64,000 nt of DNA from Charina bottae (Eukaryota; Chordata; Lepidosauria; Squamata; Charinaidae): contig JALMGJ010000008.1 of assembly GCA_023362775.1 (NCBI GenBank), positions 35,053,501 to 35,117,500 of the forward strand, given 5' to 3'. Below the pieces are notes generated by a model. It was not told where the DNA came from. It did not search any database and saw nothing but the letters and a program-made list of their open reading frames with translations. This document shows, piece by piece, positions 55,471 to 64,000 of this stretch. Position 1 is the first letter of the stretch. Every line of letters starts with the position of its first letter. Position numbers and translations under genes: made by a program.

Positions 55471-57417
55471 TAGTGAACTTTATTGTGGTCATTCAAAAAC
55501 AAAAGGAAAAAGTGTTGGGACAGTAAGTAAAAAAATTATAATTATAAAACTGACGTGATCAGAGTATATTATATTTTACAAATAGCAAACCAAAACTCAG
55601 CCATGTTCAGAGAAACGAAATCATATTAATCAGGCAGTAACATGGGACATTATTCACTGCAAACAGGCATCCTTATAATAAGGGCAAGATAGCAAAACAT
55701 GGGCTCATATTTCAGGACTCTTTCCTCCAAGAGGGAAAGTCTTTGTTCAAATGGGATATCCTGTAATTTCTCCTCATATTATCTGAAAGTATGTAATTTA
55801 CATTTAATTTATTTTCAAAAGATGCATTTTAAACTTATTTACATGCAATTTTAGAGCTGAGAATTATGTCAGTACATTCAAAGAGTTCACTAGCACAAGA
55901 TGTTCAAGATGTAAATGTAAAACCCACCACATATTTTCAAAATAAAAGAGCCCTTTGAAGAAAAGGCAGCATAATCCAAACAATAAAGAAAGGGGAAACT
56001 GTTGAAACAATTTCCACTGAAAACAAAGAAATTAAGATCCAGATCAGTTTTATTTTTAGAATTTATCTGAAATACTGGAAGCCCATCAGACAATCTTCTC
56101 ATGCGAGATGGGACCAGCTGGTTTAGGAAAGTATTGGGGGGGAGGATGTTATTTAAATGCCACATTTTATTAGTTTCATTAGTTCTGTAATAAATATGTA
56201 TTGTTTACATTATATTCAACATTCTGGTTGAATCAGAATAAATCTGGTCCTAACTATTGTTTCATGTTTTAAAATTTCCCCTTTTCTCTTTCTCGCTCAC
56301 CTTAGAAGCACTACTTTTGTCAGCTGATAAGATAAAGCATGTATTACCTGACTATAAACTTCATTGACTTAGAGAAATAAGCTTGATCAAATAACTGTGA
56401 TTCACTAAAATAATTGTATTGTATCTCTTTGTACATTCTTGTCTAAGCAATATTTTAAAGATTCATAAGAGATGACATTTTACGAATGAAACTGTTGTTT
56501 TAATACAGTAAAAATGGAAGGGAAGTGGGTATATTGCAAAGAGTATACAGTCAACATACTATTGAGTAAAATACCTCTTTTTATTTAATGGATTTCAGTT
56601 ATTTTATTAATGGCAACGTTATTGAAAATAAAATTAAAGATTCCAAAATAGGAAGTGTTCAGGATAGCAACATGGACATTTAAATACAGCAGAGACAGTT
56701 TATGCAAATAAAAATTACAAAATACAGAACAGAACAAAAAAAAATAATTAATTGGGTGATGGAAATTAGAAGTGAAATATTAATTTATTGGAGGTAATGA
56801 GGTAATGAGACTAAGTTCTAGTGCTAATAAACAATTTTAATAATATGATCCAAAGGCTTCTGAAAAAACTTGACCATGAAACTTGACCATGCAACTTGTG
56901 ACTTATTAATGTGCAAGTTGAGATTGAATTGGCCTCCCTTCATAGCAGAGGTTTCGAAAGTAGTCAGTTTGTAAAATCTGTTCCAAGAGGAGCCATTAAA
57001 TTATAGGTTTCTTAGCCAGCTGCAAAGATATATTGAATTATTAATTAGACCCAGAGTTTGGTAGCACTTCAAGACTAATTTTATTAGGGCATAAGATTTT
57101 CTGATCCACAACTCACTTCCTTTCATTAAAATATTAATGAAATAGAAGAACAAGTAATGTTGAGAAAAAAATTCAGCATTGCTTCAGTAAGTGAATTCCT
57201 GTCTCACCAATCTTCTAGTACAATTTAAGAGTGTCAACAAACTTATAAAGCATCTAAGAGTGATTTGGTAGATATTATAGATTCCACAAAGTTTTAACAA
57301 AACTGCTTTGCAATGGTAGCTGAATAAATTCAATTCTCTATGGAAAGAGAAGCCAGTACGACCTTCACAGGTCTGTAAAGTAAAGGAAAGCTGAAGTAAG
57401 ATCATAAGCACAGTTGC
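55471..57417. other. AT-rich stretch, no gene recognised
   Basis: No repeat ends or coding sequence recognised. A small tandem ACTTGACCATG(A/C)A repeat lies at 56868-56896. Confidence 0.5.
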
Positions 57418-57490
57418 GGTTTCACTTAGTGACCGCTTTGCTTAACAACCGAGTTGCTAGTCCCAATTGTGGTCGCTAAATGAGGTCTTC
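57418..57490. mobile_element. Terminal fragment of a squamate DNA transposon
   Basis: CACTTAGTGACCGCTTTGC, AACAACCGAGTTGCTAGTCC and GGTCGCTAAATGAGG resemble the ends of the element at 18943-19471 (CTCGTTTAGCGAC, GGTCACTAAACAAGG). Facing 'TTAGTGACC' and 'GGTCGCTAAA' motifs make a compact foldback. A full element was not delimited. Confidence 0.45.
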
Positions 57491-58732
57491 CTCTAATATG
57501 TTGAGAAAGACTGAGACTAAATCAAAGTTCTTACACTGTGTTTGTACGTTGGGTTCTTCCAAGGTTTTATATTAGGACAATACTTTATTTTTCTTTATTA
57601 AATCCTTCCCACCTGGTTGTGGTACTTCCTTGAAGATTAGGGAATGGTTTTAGAGAGCATACCCGATGGGGCACTGGGAAGTGAAAAGTTGCCTAATATA
57701 GCGTTCTAGTTCCCTCACTTTGCATGATATCCTGCTGACTGCAAGGCGGTGTCTAACATACAGTTAACATAGGTTCCATAGGAAAAATCCTCTATTTGTA
57801 AGCTGAGTTGCATGGAAGATCATCTGATTTTTTTACTGTCACATTTTCCTTCTCTACGTTTTGATCTCTTTCATTTCCTCTTCCATGAAAAACTCATATG
57901 TTTAACCTTCCCTTTACATTCTTTTCCAGAAGAGCCACAAGTCTTGGTTCGTTGAAGATGTAACTCATGCTGCCTTAGTAAAAGTTTGCACTACTGAATG
58001 TTCTTCATGCTCTGGTAAACTCATAACATTCCATTTTTCGTTCAGCTCTCTTGAACTCCTATTTGCATCCAGGAAATCAAAAGCTTTCTTACAGAAGTCC
58101 CTGATCTGACAACTGCCACTGGTTTAGCAGCAGACTAATCAGGAGAGTCGGCAATAAAAATTCATGCGGAGCTTTTAGACTCAACAGCAGGTTGAGTCTA
58201 AAAGCTGGGAAAGGTAAAAGCATAAACAGGCTTTTGCGCAGAGCTCCCTATTTTATTTACCCTGGCCTTGTGGAATGTGATCTGTTCATCTCTACATTTA
58301 TACCGCTATGATGCACATCCACCTAATATTTCTTGTGGAGGACTAACATTTTAAAGGCTTGAAATGCTTTGTACATTTTTAGATGATCAGATGAACATCG
58401 TGTGACCCAATATACATGTCAGCTTTACAATTACTTGGCCTACTGAGCTTTCTTTGCCTGGGGGGAAGTTATGCTTCCCATTTCTTCTTGGCAATAAATT
58501 TAATACATATGACCATAACAGGCCTGATCTCGATGAAGTCTCTGCTGATCAGCCTTTCTGAAAGATCGTTTGTATGAAAAGAGTCATAAAGCCCCAAAAT
58601 AATTGGGAAAACATGTATTTTTAAAATCAAGCAATCCACTCTCCACCCTTAAAAGCCAAAGACATTTCTGTTCTAAAAAGGAAGATCTGGTGTGCAAACT
58701 GCATCAAACTTTCTTTTTTTCAGGAATGGGAA
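57491..58732. other. No gene recognised; one perfect inverted repeat
   Basis: 58170-58206 is a perfect 16-bp inverted repeat (AGCTTTTAGACTCAAC) around a 5-nt loop. Nothing else in this stretch could be assigned. Confidence 0.5.
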
Positions 58733-58850
58733 AATGTTGTTCCTCCAGATGTTATTGGCTTGAATTCCTATCAGACCCAGCCAGCATGGGCAATTGTCTG
58801 GAATAATGGGAAATCAACCTCCACATAGACCAACTGCAACATCTGGAGGA
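58733..58850. mobile_element. Small inverted-repeat DNA element (MITE-like)
   Basis: CCTCCAGATGTT at 58742-58753 faces its perfect inverted copy at 58838-58849. Between them lie GGCTTGAATTCCTATCAG, CCAGCCAGCATGGGCAATTG and GGAATAATGGG, a familiar layout of the reptile repeat with CTCCAGATGTTGTTGGACTA arms. It is decayed in the middle. No target duplication was established. Confidence 0.6.
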
Positions 58851-59189
58851 TCTGTATGAAGCAAAGTACTATTTGTATGTATGAAGTACGAAGTACTATG
58901 AAGTACTATTTCTTCGCTTGTGTTGGATAAAAGGTACAATTCAATGCAAGGTGATGTATAGCCTTGAAAAGGCAAGGTGCTTCACTGTAGCACCTCCAGT
59001 CAAAGTGGGGTTTTTTTGGATAACTTCTTTGTTGGAGGTGTTGACAGAAGTGTTATCTACATGTGCATAGAAGACAGTTGAAGGCCCTTGAAGTGATGCT
59101 TCAATGTGGCTTAATAAGTACCATTTAATGCTTCACAGAGCAGCCCTGAAGGATACCTTGATCAAGGCTTTGTTTATAGCAACCTGGCC

Positions 59190-59321
59190 CTTTCAGACTT
59201 CAAAAGTAGATTGGGCTGAGGGAGACTGACTGTCTCAAATTCACCCCATCAGTTTCCAAGGTTTAGAGTGGACTTGAACCTGGGCCTCCCTCATCCTAGT
59301 CTAACACTTAAATCACTATAC
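59190..59321 (-). mobile_element. tRNA-type SINE fragment, target of the hAT insertion
   Basis: ATTGGGCTGAGGGAGACTGA, CAAATTCACCCCATC, GTGGACTTGAACCTGGGCC (inverted B-box region) and CACTTAAATCACTATACC form the inverted head of a tRNA-type SINE. The hAT at 59322 duplicated CACTATAC, part of the SINE head, and a few SINE bases continue after 60662. Confidence 0.6.
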
Positions 59322-59395
59322 CAGGGGTCGGCAAACTTTTTATGCCGGGAGCCATTTTGACATGCTCATGCACATTTTGAAATGCTCGAGAGCCA

Positions 59396-59505
59396 GGGGG
59401 CGGGGTTTGCGGGCGGGGGCCAATCGCGTGGAAGGGGGCGGGGTTTGCGGGCGGGGGCCAATCACGTGGAAGTGGGCGGGTTTGCGGGCGGGAGCCAATC
59501 ACGCG
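59396..59505 (+). promoter_or_regulatory. Three tandem GC-box/CCAAT-box modules inside the hAT
   Basis: GGGGCGGGGTTTGCGGGCGG followed by GGGCCAATC(A/G)CGTGG is repeated about every 37-38 bp, with CCAAT at 59420-59424, 59458-59462 and 59495-59499. Each module joins GGGCGG (Sp1-type) to CCAAT (NF-Y-type), and the second contains CACGTG. A fourth CCAAT with GGGGCGGGG lies at 60552-60572 near the other end. The motifs are visible directly; promoter activity is inference. Confidence 0.5.
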
Positions 59506-59771
59506 GCTTATTGGGGGGAGGGCGAATCTGTTTGGGAGGGTCGGGGGTCCTCCTCGGCGAGCCCGGCCTGCAGAGCGGGGCATGTCTGGCCGGGCGGAGC
59601 GGGCGTGGGGGAGCCGCACAGGCGCCGAGGGGGGCGGGCCCGGCGGCGGAGGCCCGGGCTGCCCGCCCGCCCCGCCCGCTTGCCTGCCTGTTTGCCTCCC
59701 TCCGCGAGGCCCCCCGCTGCCTTCCCGGGATCCAAGCCGGAGAGAAAGGGCGGCGGCGGGGCCGCGCTACC

Positions 59772-60210
59772 GGAGCGCCCGAGTACCAGACAGGCAGCTC
59801 CGCCCGCGCGCCTTCCACGCGATCGGCCCGTGAGGACCGGCCAGGGAAGGCGTGCGGGCGGAGCTCCCGTCCCGCTGCACCCCAGCCGGAGCGCCCGAGT
59901 GACAGGCAGCTCCACCCACGCGCCTTCCACGCGATCGGCCCGTGAGGACCGGCCAGGTAAGGTGCGCGGGCGGAGCTCCCGTCCCGCTGCACCCCAGCCG
60001 GATCGCCCGAGTAACAGACAGGCAGCTCCGCCGGCGCGCCTTCCACGCGATCGGCCCGTGAGGACCGGCCAGGGAAGGCGCGCGGGCGGAGCTCCCATCC
60101 CGCTGCACCCCAGCCGAAGCGCCCAAGTGCCAGGCAGGCAGCTCCACCCGCACGCCTTCCCTGGCCGGTCCTCGCGGGCTTCCGGCGATGCTCCCGTCCC
60201 ACTGCACCTC
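59772..60210. repeat. Tandem array, about 114-bp period, four units
   Basis: Units begin at about 59772, 59888, 60000 and 60116. Each contains GCGCCCGAGTRNCAG, AGGCAGCTCC, CGCGCCTTCCACGCGATCGG, CCCGTGAGGACCGGCCAGG and GAGCTCCCGTCCCGCTGCAC. The fourth unit is altered after CGCCTTCC. The array ends where the BCL2L10-like segment starts, and the last CCCGTCCCACTGCACC fuses to it. The period is not a multiple of three, which argues against a selected protein. Confidence 0.85.
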
Positions 60211-60338
60211 TCCAGCTTGTCGGCTACCCGCCGCAGCGTCTCGGCCGTGCGGCTGGGGGGCAGCGCCACATCCCCCAGCCGGTGCTGCAGGTAGTCGCCC
60301 AGCAGCTGCGCTGTCTCCTCTAGCAGCGCGCCCAGCAT
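60208..60338 (-). pseudogene. BCL2L10: BCL2L10 (NR13)-like N-terminal coding fragment captured by a hAT
   Basis: From a minus-strand ATG at 60338-60336 with GCC before it (good initiation context), 44 codons read MLGALLEETAQLL, then GDYLQHRLGDVALPPS, then RTAETLRRVADKLER. This closely follows the N-terminus of the BCL2-family protein BCL2L10/NR13, in which this region forms the first helix and BH4-like segment. The next expected residues (a PFF-type block in NR13, from memory) are absent. The sequence instead runs into the tandem array. BH3, BH1, BH2 and the membrane anchor are missing, so it cannot make a working protein. The family call is by eye. Confidence 0.65.
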
Positions 60339-60560
60339 GGCAACGCTCTCCTGCCTGCCTGGCGAGCGCTTCGGGGGGGCGGCGGTCGTTGCAACGCGGG
60401 AGGAGGAAGAGGCGGCGGCGGCGACCAACCAACTTCCCCACCCGCCGACCTCGAAGAAGCGCTGCCCGACTCTGGAAGGCTCCCAAGGGCGGGAGGAGGA
60501 AGAATCAATCGCCCTCCTCCAGCGCCGGCCATCAGAGTTTGGGGGTGGGATCCAATCACA
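60339..60560 (-). other. Probable captured sequence upstream of the BCL2L10-like ATG
   Basis: This GC-rich block, upstream of the ATG on the minus strand, has CpGs, GGAGGAGGAAG tracts and GGCGGCGGCGG. It would correspond to the 5' untranslated and promoter-side DNA of the captured gene, but I cannot recognise it independently. It ends near the right-hand CCAAT/GC module. Confidence 0.35.
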
Positions 60561-60662
60561 TGGAAGGGGCGGGGGTGAGTTCAGCTGCGGAAAAGCCACA
60601 CTCAAGGGGCCAAAGAGCCGCATCTGGCTCGCGAGCCGCCATTTCCGACCCTTGCACTATAC

Positions 60663-62286
60663 CAATCTTAATCATAAATGTCCTAGTCTCCTGTGTATGC
60701 TTATAGCACTTCTATAATATATGTAATGTGAGCTAAGAAGGCTATCACTCATGCAGATTCCCCCATACACACCCCAGAGAGTCAGGATAAGTCAAATTCC
60801 CTCAGTTCTATCATAGTACCACTACATTTTGTGTGTAGTTAAAGTACCATGGTGGAAATGTAAAAGAACAGAGGAATTTACTTTCCCCACAAGCACTTTT
60901 CCCTTTATTCCTTTTTTAAAAAAATCTGGCCCTTTACTTTTTTAAATTATTTGGCTGTCACATGCACAAAAAAAGGGATTGCTCAGTGGCTTCTCAAACT
61001 GAGACATCAAGATTTATTGCTATAAAAGGTCATAAATGACATTCATTTTTATTGATAGTTACACTAAAATATATACTTAGAATATTTATGAAATCTGCAA
61101 TTACTTCTAATGCTGCCTAGCTATCCTGAGTTACATTCTTCCCAGGTAAGAAGTGAAAACAAGCTAGCAACTAGCAATTGTTTTAATTCATTTGGGCAAT
61201 AAAGCCAGTAGCCAAATTGGAAAGATAGGACAGGTCTGTACTAGCCAGTTTTATTATGAGTCTCTGCCAGTTTAAGACATCTGGAATGCATATATGATTG
61301 GAATACTGAAAAATATACCAATGTTAATGCAAACAAATTAGCCTGAGTCAAATTAAGCTAATAACAAAGAAAAAAATGACTCTAACTTCCCAAATGGGTT
61401 ACTGAGATTTGCTAGTGCATGTGATGCCACAGTTTTATTCTTTGATTGCTCACTTTTACTGCTTCAGCAAGAAAGGTTGGTTAGGTAATAGAGAAGAGAG
61501 TGTACAGTATTACATGGGACATGAAAATTCAATAGGAGTCCAGTAGCCATACCATCCTGAAATGTTGTTCAGAAACATGCAAATATTCTTATATCTCAAC
61601 AAGCATAGTTTTCTTCCAAGAAGGGTTACAGGCATTCAGTTCCATGCAATATAATTAATATTTCTGTTGTATAGGTGGGAAGATAAAACTTGGATACTAA
61701 AACAGACTCAAGAATAACAAACATATCTAGGTATTTCATCACCATCATCATCATCCCCAGAAAGTTCCATGTAGTTATCACCTTGCAGACAACACTATAT
61801 GTAAATCAACTTTTTATACAAATGCACCAGTTTCCCCAATTAGCCTAAATTATTCTTTAGACTTAAAGGAGTGAGGAAGATACCAGAAATTGGACCTAAG
61901 AACCATAATTTAAATGCCATTGAACTACCAGAAGAAAAAGGGGGAGAGGAAGAAAAAAGCCTTCAGCTGCTATGAACAAATGACAGATTGAAATAATAAA
62001 ATCCTATTAAAATACAATAAACCTTTCTCATTACCATTCCATTCATTTTTCTTTATGAAGCTTAGGTTAACAAAATAATTATAATTTTTTAAAAATGCAT
62101 TATTTCTTTAAAAAAATATTTAGCGATTATCAAAATATAACTTTTTAAGCTGCTTGCATTTTTTCTTCTCAACATTTCCCTCCATATTCACATACACTAT
62201 GATTGCTTTCAGAGATGCAATTGGGGTTGGACGTTTGAGTAAGGCCAGAATTCTTCAGTAAGGAGGGGGGAAATGAAAATCTAGAG
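60663..62286. other. AT-rich stretch, no gene recognised
   Basis: No repeat ends, gene or satellite recognised. A CATCACCATCATCATCATC patch lies at 61738-61756. Confidence 0.5.
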
Positions 62287-62415
62287 CAGTGTTTCTTAAA
62301 CCTTTTGCTCCCAGGACCCCTTCCCACTTTTAAAAATTATAGAGGACCCCAAAAGAGCTTTTGTTTCTATGGGTTATATATATTGATATTTATCATATTA
62401 AAAATTAATATGGAT
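62287..62415 (+). mobile_element. hAT (Charlie-like) left end, interrupted
   Basis: CAGTGTTTCTTAAACC is a hAT terminus. AGGACCCCTTCCCACTTTTA, AAAATTATAGAGGACCCC, AAAAGAGCTTTTGTTT and GGGTTATATATATTGATATT match a familiar amniote Charlie-type element. It is cut at 62415 by the L2/CR1 insertion and seems to resume at 62768. The right terminus was not found. Confidence 0.7.
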
Positions 62416-62760
62416 TTTTTAATTTATATTTCAAATTTCGTCACCGCCCATCTCGCACGAAGCGACTCTGGGCAGTTTACAATATAACTAAAAATAAATA
62501 CAAATTAAAATACACTAAAAAACCATACTTCTTAAATACAAATATAAATATAAGTATAAAATATAAAATCCAAGATGACGGTATTAACAGTTCTTAATTT
62601 AAATTTGTAAATTCATAAAATCATTGAGCTTCTTTAGGTGCTAACCAAACCCAGGATTGGCTCCCCCACTTCCCGCCCCAAGTGAGATGGCAGAGCCAGA
62701 TTTTTACCCCTTTCCGGAAGGCCAGGAGAGTGGGGGCCTGCCTCACCTCTGGGGGAAGAG
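62416..62760 (-). mobile_element. L2/CR1-group LINE 3' end nested in a hAT
   Basis: Tail AATTTATATTTCAAATTTCG, then CACCGCCCATCTCGC...GCGACTCTGGGCAGTTTACA (inverted hairpin). The minus-strand PPEVR block (CCTCACCTCTGGGGGAAGAG) lies at the far end. It is flanked by a perfect 7-bp duplication TATGGAT (62409-62415 and 62761-62767). Confidence 0.85.
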
Positions 62761-62767
62761 TATGGAT

Positions 62768-62870
62768 GCATTTGTAGAATATACAGTATATTTATTTAAT
62801 CATATAAAAATAACATATTAACATAAATTAAATACTTTTTATGAAAAACTCTATGTCATAATGGCACCTG
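62768..62870 (+). mobile_element. hAT (Charlie-like) continuation
   Basis: AACATATTAACATAAATTAA and TTTTTATGAAAAACTCTATG follow the order expected of the same Charlie-like repeat after the insertion. Its end is unclear. Confidence 0.5.
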
Positions 62871-62879
62871 ACGTGAGAT

Positions 62880-63210
62880 TCAAATCACACAAACATATCC
62901 CTCAGCCAAGACACCAAAAGCAATCAATAGGAAGAATGTAGCAGCAAACCGCCAGACAGATAAGTGGCACACAGTGTGGATTAGGAGAGGGCAATCAGCA
63001 CCTTCGCCGGACAGTTCCAAACCGTGGAAGAGATGGTGCGAGACAGAGAAAGATGAAACTGACAAACACATTCCTTGAGAGGGGGGAGACTGAAACCTAT
63101 TAAACTGTAAGGTCTTGCATTTATGCTTTACTCGGTTCATTGACGTGGAACAAGATCACTCGCTGTAAATAAAGCTTTTACATATCCTGCAGTGCATGTG
63201 TTTGGATTCC
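62880..63210 (+). mobile_element. Possible solo LTR, related to the 21.8 kb family
   Basis: An AATAAAGC polyadenylation-like signal at about 63166 precedes a GTGTTTGGATTCCA end. Near 62948 the block GCCAGACAGATAAGTGGCAC...GTGTGGATTAGG recalls the left part of the LTRs at 21845 and 39968. No TG...CA boundary or target duplication was established. Confidence 0.35.
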
Positions 63211-63236
63211 AATGAGTATGCAATTGAGATCCAGCC

Positions 63237-63520
63237 TAGATGTGAGCAAGGTGGTTAAGGTGCTGGGCTAGAAACCAGGAGAAATCAGTTCTAGTCCCAC
63301 CTTAGGCTTGAAAGCCGGCTGGGTGAGCTTGGGCCAGTCACTTTCCCTCAGCCCAACTCACCTCACAGGGTTGCTGTTGTGGGGAAAATAGGAGGAGGAA
63401 GGAGTATTAGGTATGTTCGCTGCCTTGAGTTATTTATAAAAATAATAAAGGCGGGATAAAAATTAAATAAATAAAAAATAAATAAATAAAATAAAATAAA
63501 TAAATAAATAAATTGTGCAT
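63237..63520 (+). mobile_element. tRNA-derived SINE with LINE-type tail, near full length
   Basis: The head has GGTGGTTAAGGTGCTGGGC (A-box side), AAACCAGGAG and a B box AGTTCTAGTCCC. The body has GGCTGGGTGAGCTTGGGCC, CAGCCCAACTCACCTCACAG and GGAGGAGGAAGGAGTATTAG. The tail reads GCCTTGAGTTATTTATAAAA, AATAAAGGCGGGATAAAAA and AAATA repeats to 63510. Other copies are at 19.7 kb, 54.7-55.5 kb and 59.2 kb. Confidence 0.82.
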
Positions 63521-63534
63521 CATCCTGTTCCAGC

Positions 63535-63905
63535 TTCTGATTTTATGTATTTCATTACAACCATATAGGCTGGATAGAAAGAGTATTGATGGTTTTGAAA
63601 TTTCGTGTTGGAGAATACCATGGACCGCCAAGAAAAACAAATGGATCATCGAGCGAATCAATCCAGAGTTCTCACTGGACACATAAATGGTAAGGTTCAA
63701 ATTATCCTACTTTGGACACATTATGTGAAGACTTAGCTCTCTGGAGAAGGCTCTAATGCTGGGAAAGGGGAGAAGAAGAGGAGGACCAGCAGATGGACTC
63801 AGTTACAGTGGTGATGGGTCAGGATCAGGTTAAGGACAGATCGTCATGGAGAATATTACCTTTGTAGTCATTAAAAGTCGACACTGATTTCATGGCACAT
63901 AATCA
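63535..63905 (+). mobile_element. Old RTE-type LINE 3' end
   Basis: Broken plus-strand frames parallel the BovB order at 28.6-28.96 kb: GAATACCATGGACCGCCAAG, AATCCAGAGTTCTCACTGGA, TACTTTGGACACATTATGTG, CTGGGAAAGGGGAGAAGAAG, AGGAGGACCAGCAGATGG, GTAGTCATTAAAAGTCGACA, then TTCATGGCAC. It is far more diverged than the other two copies and lacks the AAC tail, so it may be an older RTE family. Confidence 0.65.
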
Positions 63906-64000
63906 GTCAATCACAAGATTATGATTATTGTTTTAGAATCCATTAATGGCAATGGAGGTTTAAAACAAAATGCACAAGCATGGATAATAATTCTCTACAA

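Larger units (their letters stand above)
59322..60654. mobile_element. GC-rich non-autonomous hAT carrying captured host sequence, 1333 bp
   Basis: A perfect 8-bp duplication CACTATAC flanks it (59314-59321 and 60655-60662). Ends are CAGGGGTCGGCAAACTTTT and, inverted, CAAGGGTCGGAAATGG, with subterminal GAGCC motifs near both ends. No transposase is recognisable. The interior has three parts: a CCAAT/GC-box array (59396-59505), a 114-bp-period tandem array (59772-60210), and a segment whose minus strand encodes a BCL2L10-like N-terminus (60208-60338) with its upstream region. It is very GC- and CpG-rich against an AT-rich background. Long ORFs run through it on both strands, mostly because stop codons are rare in such DNA. 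Confidence 0.9.

Noticed and set aside
59508..60623. A 371-codon minus-strand ORF and a 310-codon plus-strand ORF across the hAT element
   Set aside because: Both follow from very GC-rich, stop-poor tandem DNA. The array period is not a multiple of three, so units are read in different frames. Only the 44-codon BCL2L10-like part has a protein match, and it is a fragment.

Overview
The window reads as non-coding nuclear DNA from a squamate reptile (lizard or snake). I found no intact host protein-coding gene, tRNA gene or rRNA gene. The assignment rests on the mix of interspersed repeats: a tRNA-headed SINE with an RTE-type tail matching the Sauria SINE design, several 3' ends of BovB-type RTE LINEs, L2/CR1-group LINE fragments with a hairpin plus (AAATA)n tail, L1, a Penelope-like element with a GIY-YIG domain, a TG...CA LTR family, and many hAT elements with 8-bp target duplications. 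The background is AT-rich. The few GC-rich islands are nearly all hAT elements. Family names come from my own recognition of motifs and protein similarity, not from database searches.

Layout. 1-15 kb: mostly unrecognised AT-rich sequence with a hAT copy at 4.6 kb, an old L2-like remnant at 5.1 kb, a run of poly-C tracts at 8.3-10 kb and a CpG-rich hAT MITE at 10.85 kb. 15-25 kb: BovB tail, old SINE-like repeats, a TA-flanked DNA transposon (18.9 kb), microsatellites, L2/CR1 3' fragments, a solo LTR with a 5-bp target duplication (21.8 kb) and the Sauria SINE (24.8 kb). 25-31 kb: L2/CR1 fragments, two more hAT MITEs, a BovB fragment with target duplication, a Penelope-like element split by a hAT, and long microsatellites. 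31-36 kb: mostly anonymous. 36-44.4 kb: a nested retroelement cluster holding L1 with an L2/CR1 inside it, a 5' LTR plus gag-like relic of the same family as the solo LTR, an RTE-like relic carrying endonuclease and RT segments with a second L2/CR1 inside, and another L1 3' end. 47-52 kb: two hAT MITEs, a 206-bp hairpin flanked by target duplications, and a 2.07-kb composite retro-insertion. 54.5-55.5 kb: a cluster of tRNA-type SINEs. 59.3-60.65 kb: a 1.33-kb GC-rich hAT element. 62-64 kb: a hAT interrupted by an L2/CR1, a possible LTR, a SINE and an old RTE relic.

The most notable item is the hAT element at 59322-60654. It has a perfect 8-bp target duplication. On its minus strand it carries what looks like the start of the first coding exon (BH4 end) of the apoptosis regulator BCL2L10/NR13, together with sequence upstream of that start codon. 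It also holds a four-unit array of about 114 bp and repeated CCAAT/GC-box modules. This looks like capture of a host gene fragment by a non-autonomous DNA transposon. Because there are no host genes to connect, the window is best read as a record of nested insertions whose order can be worked out from target duplications.
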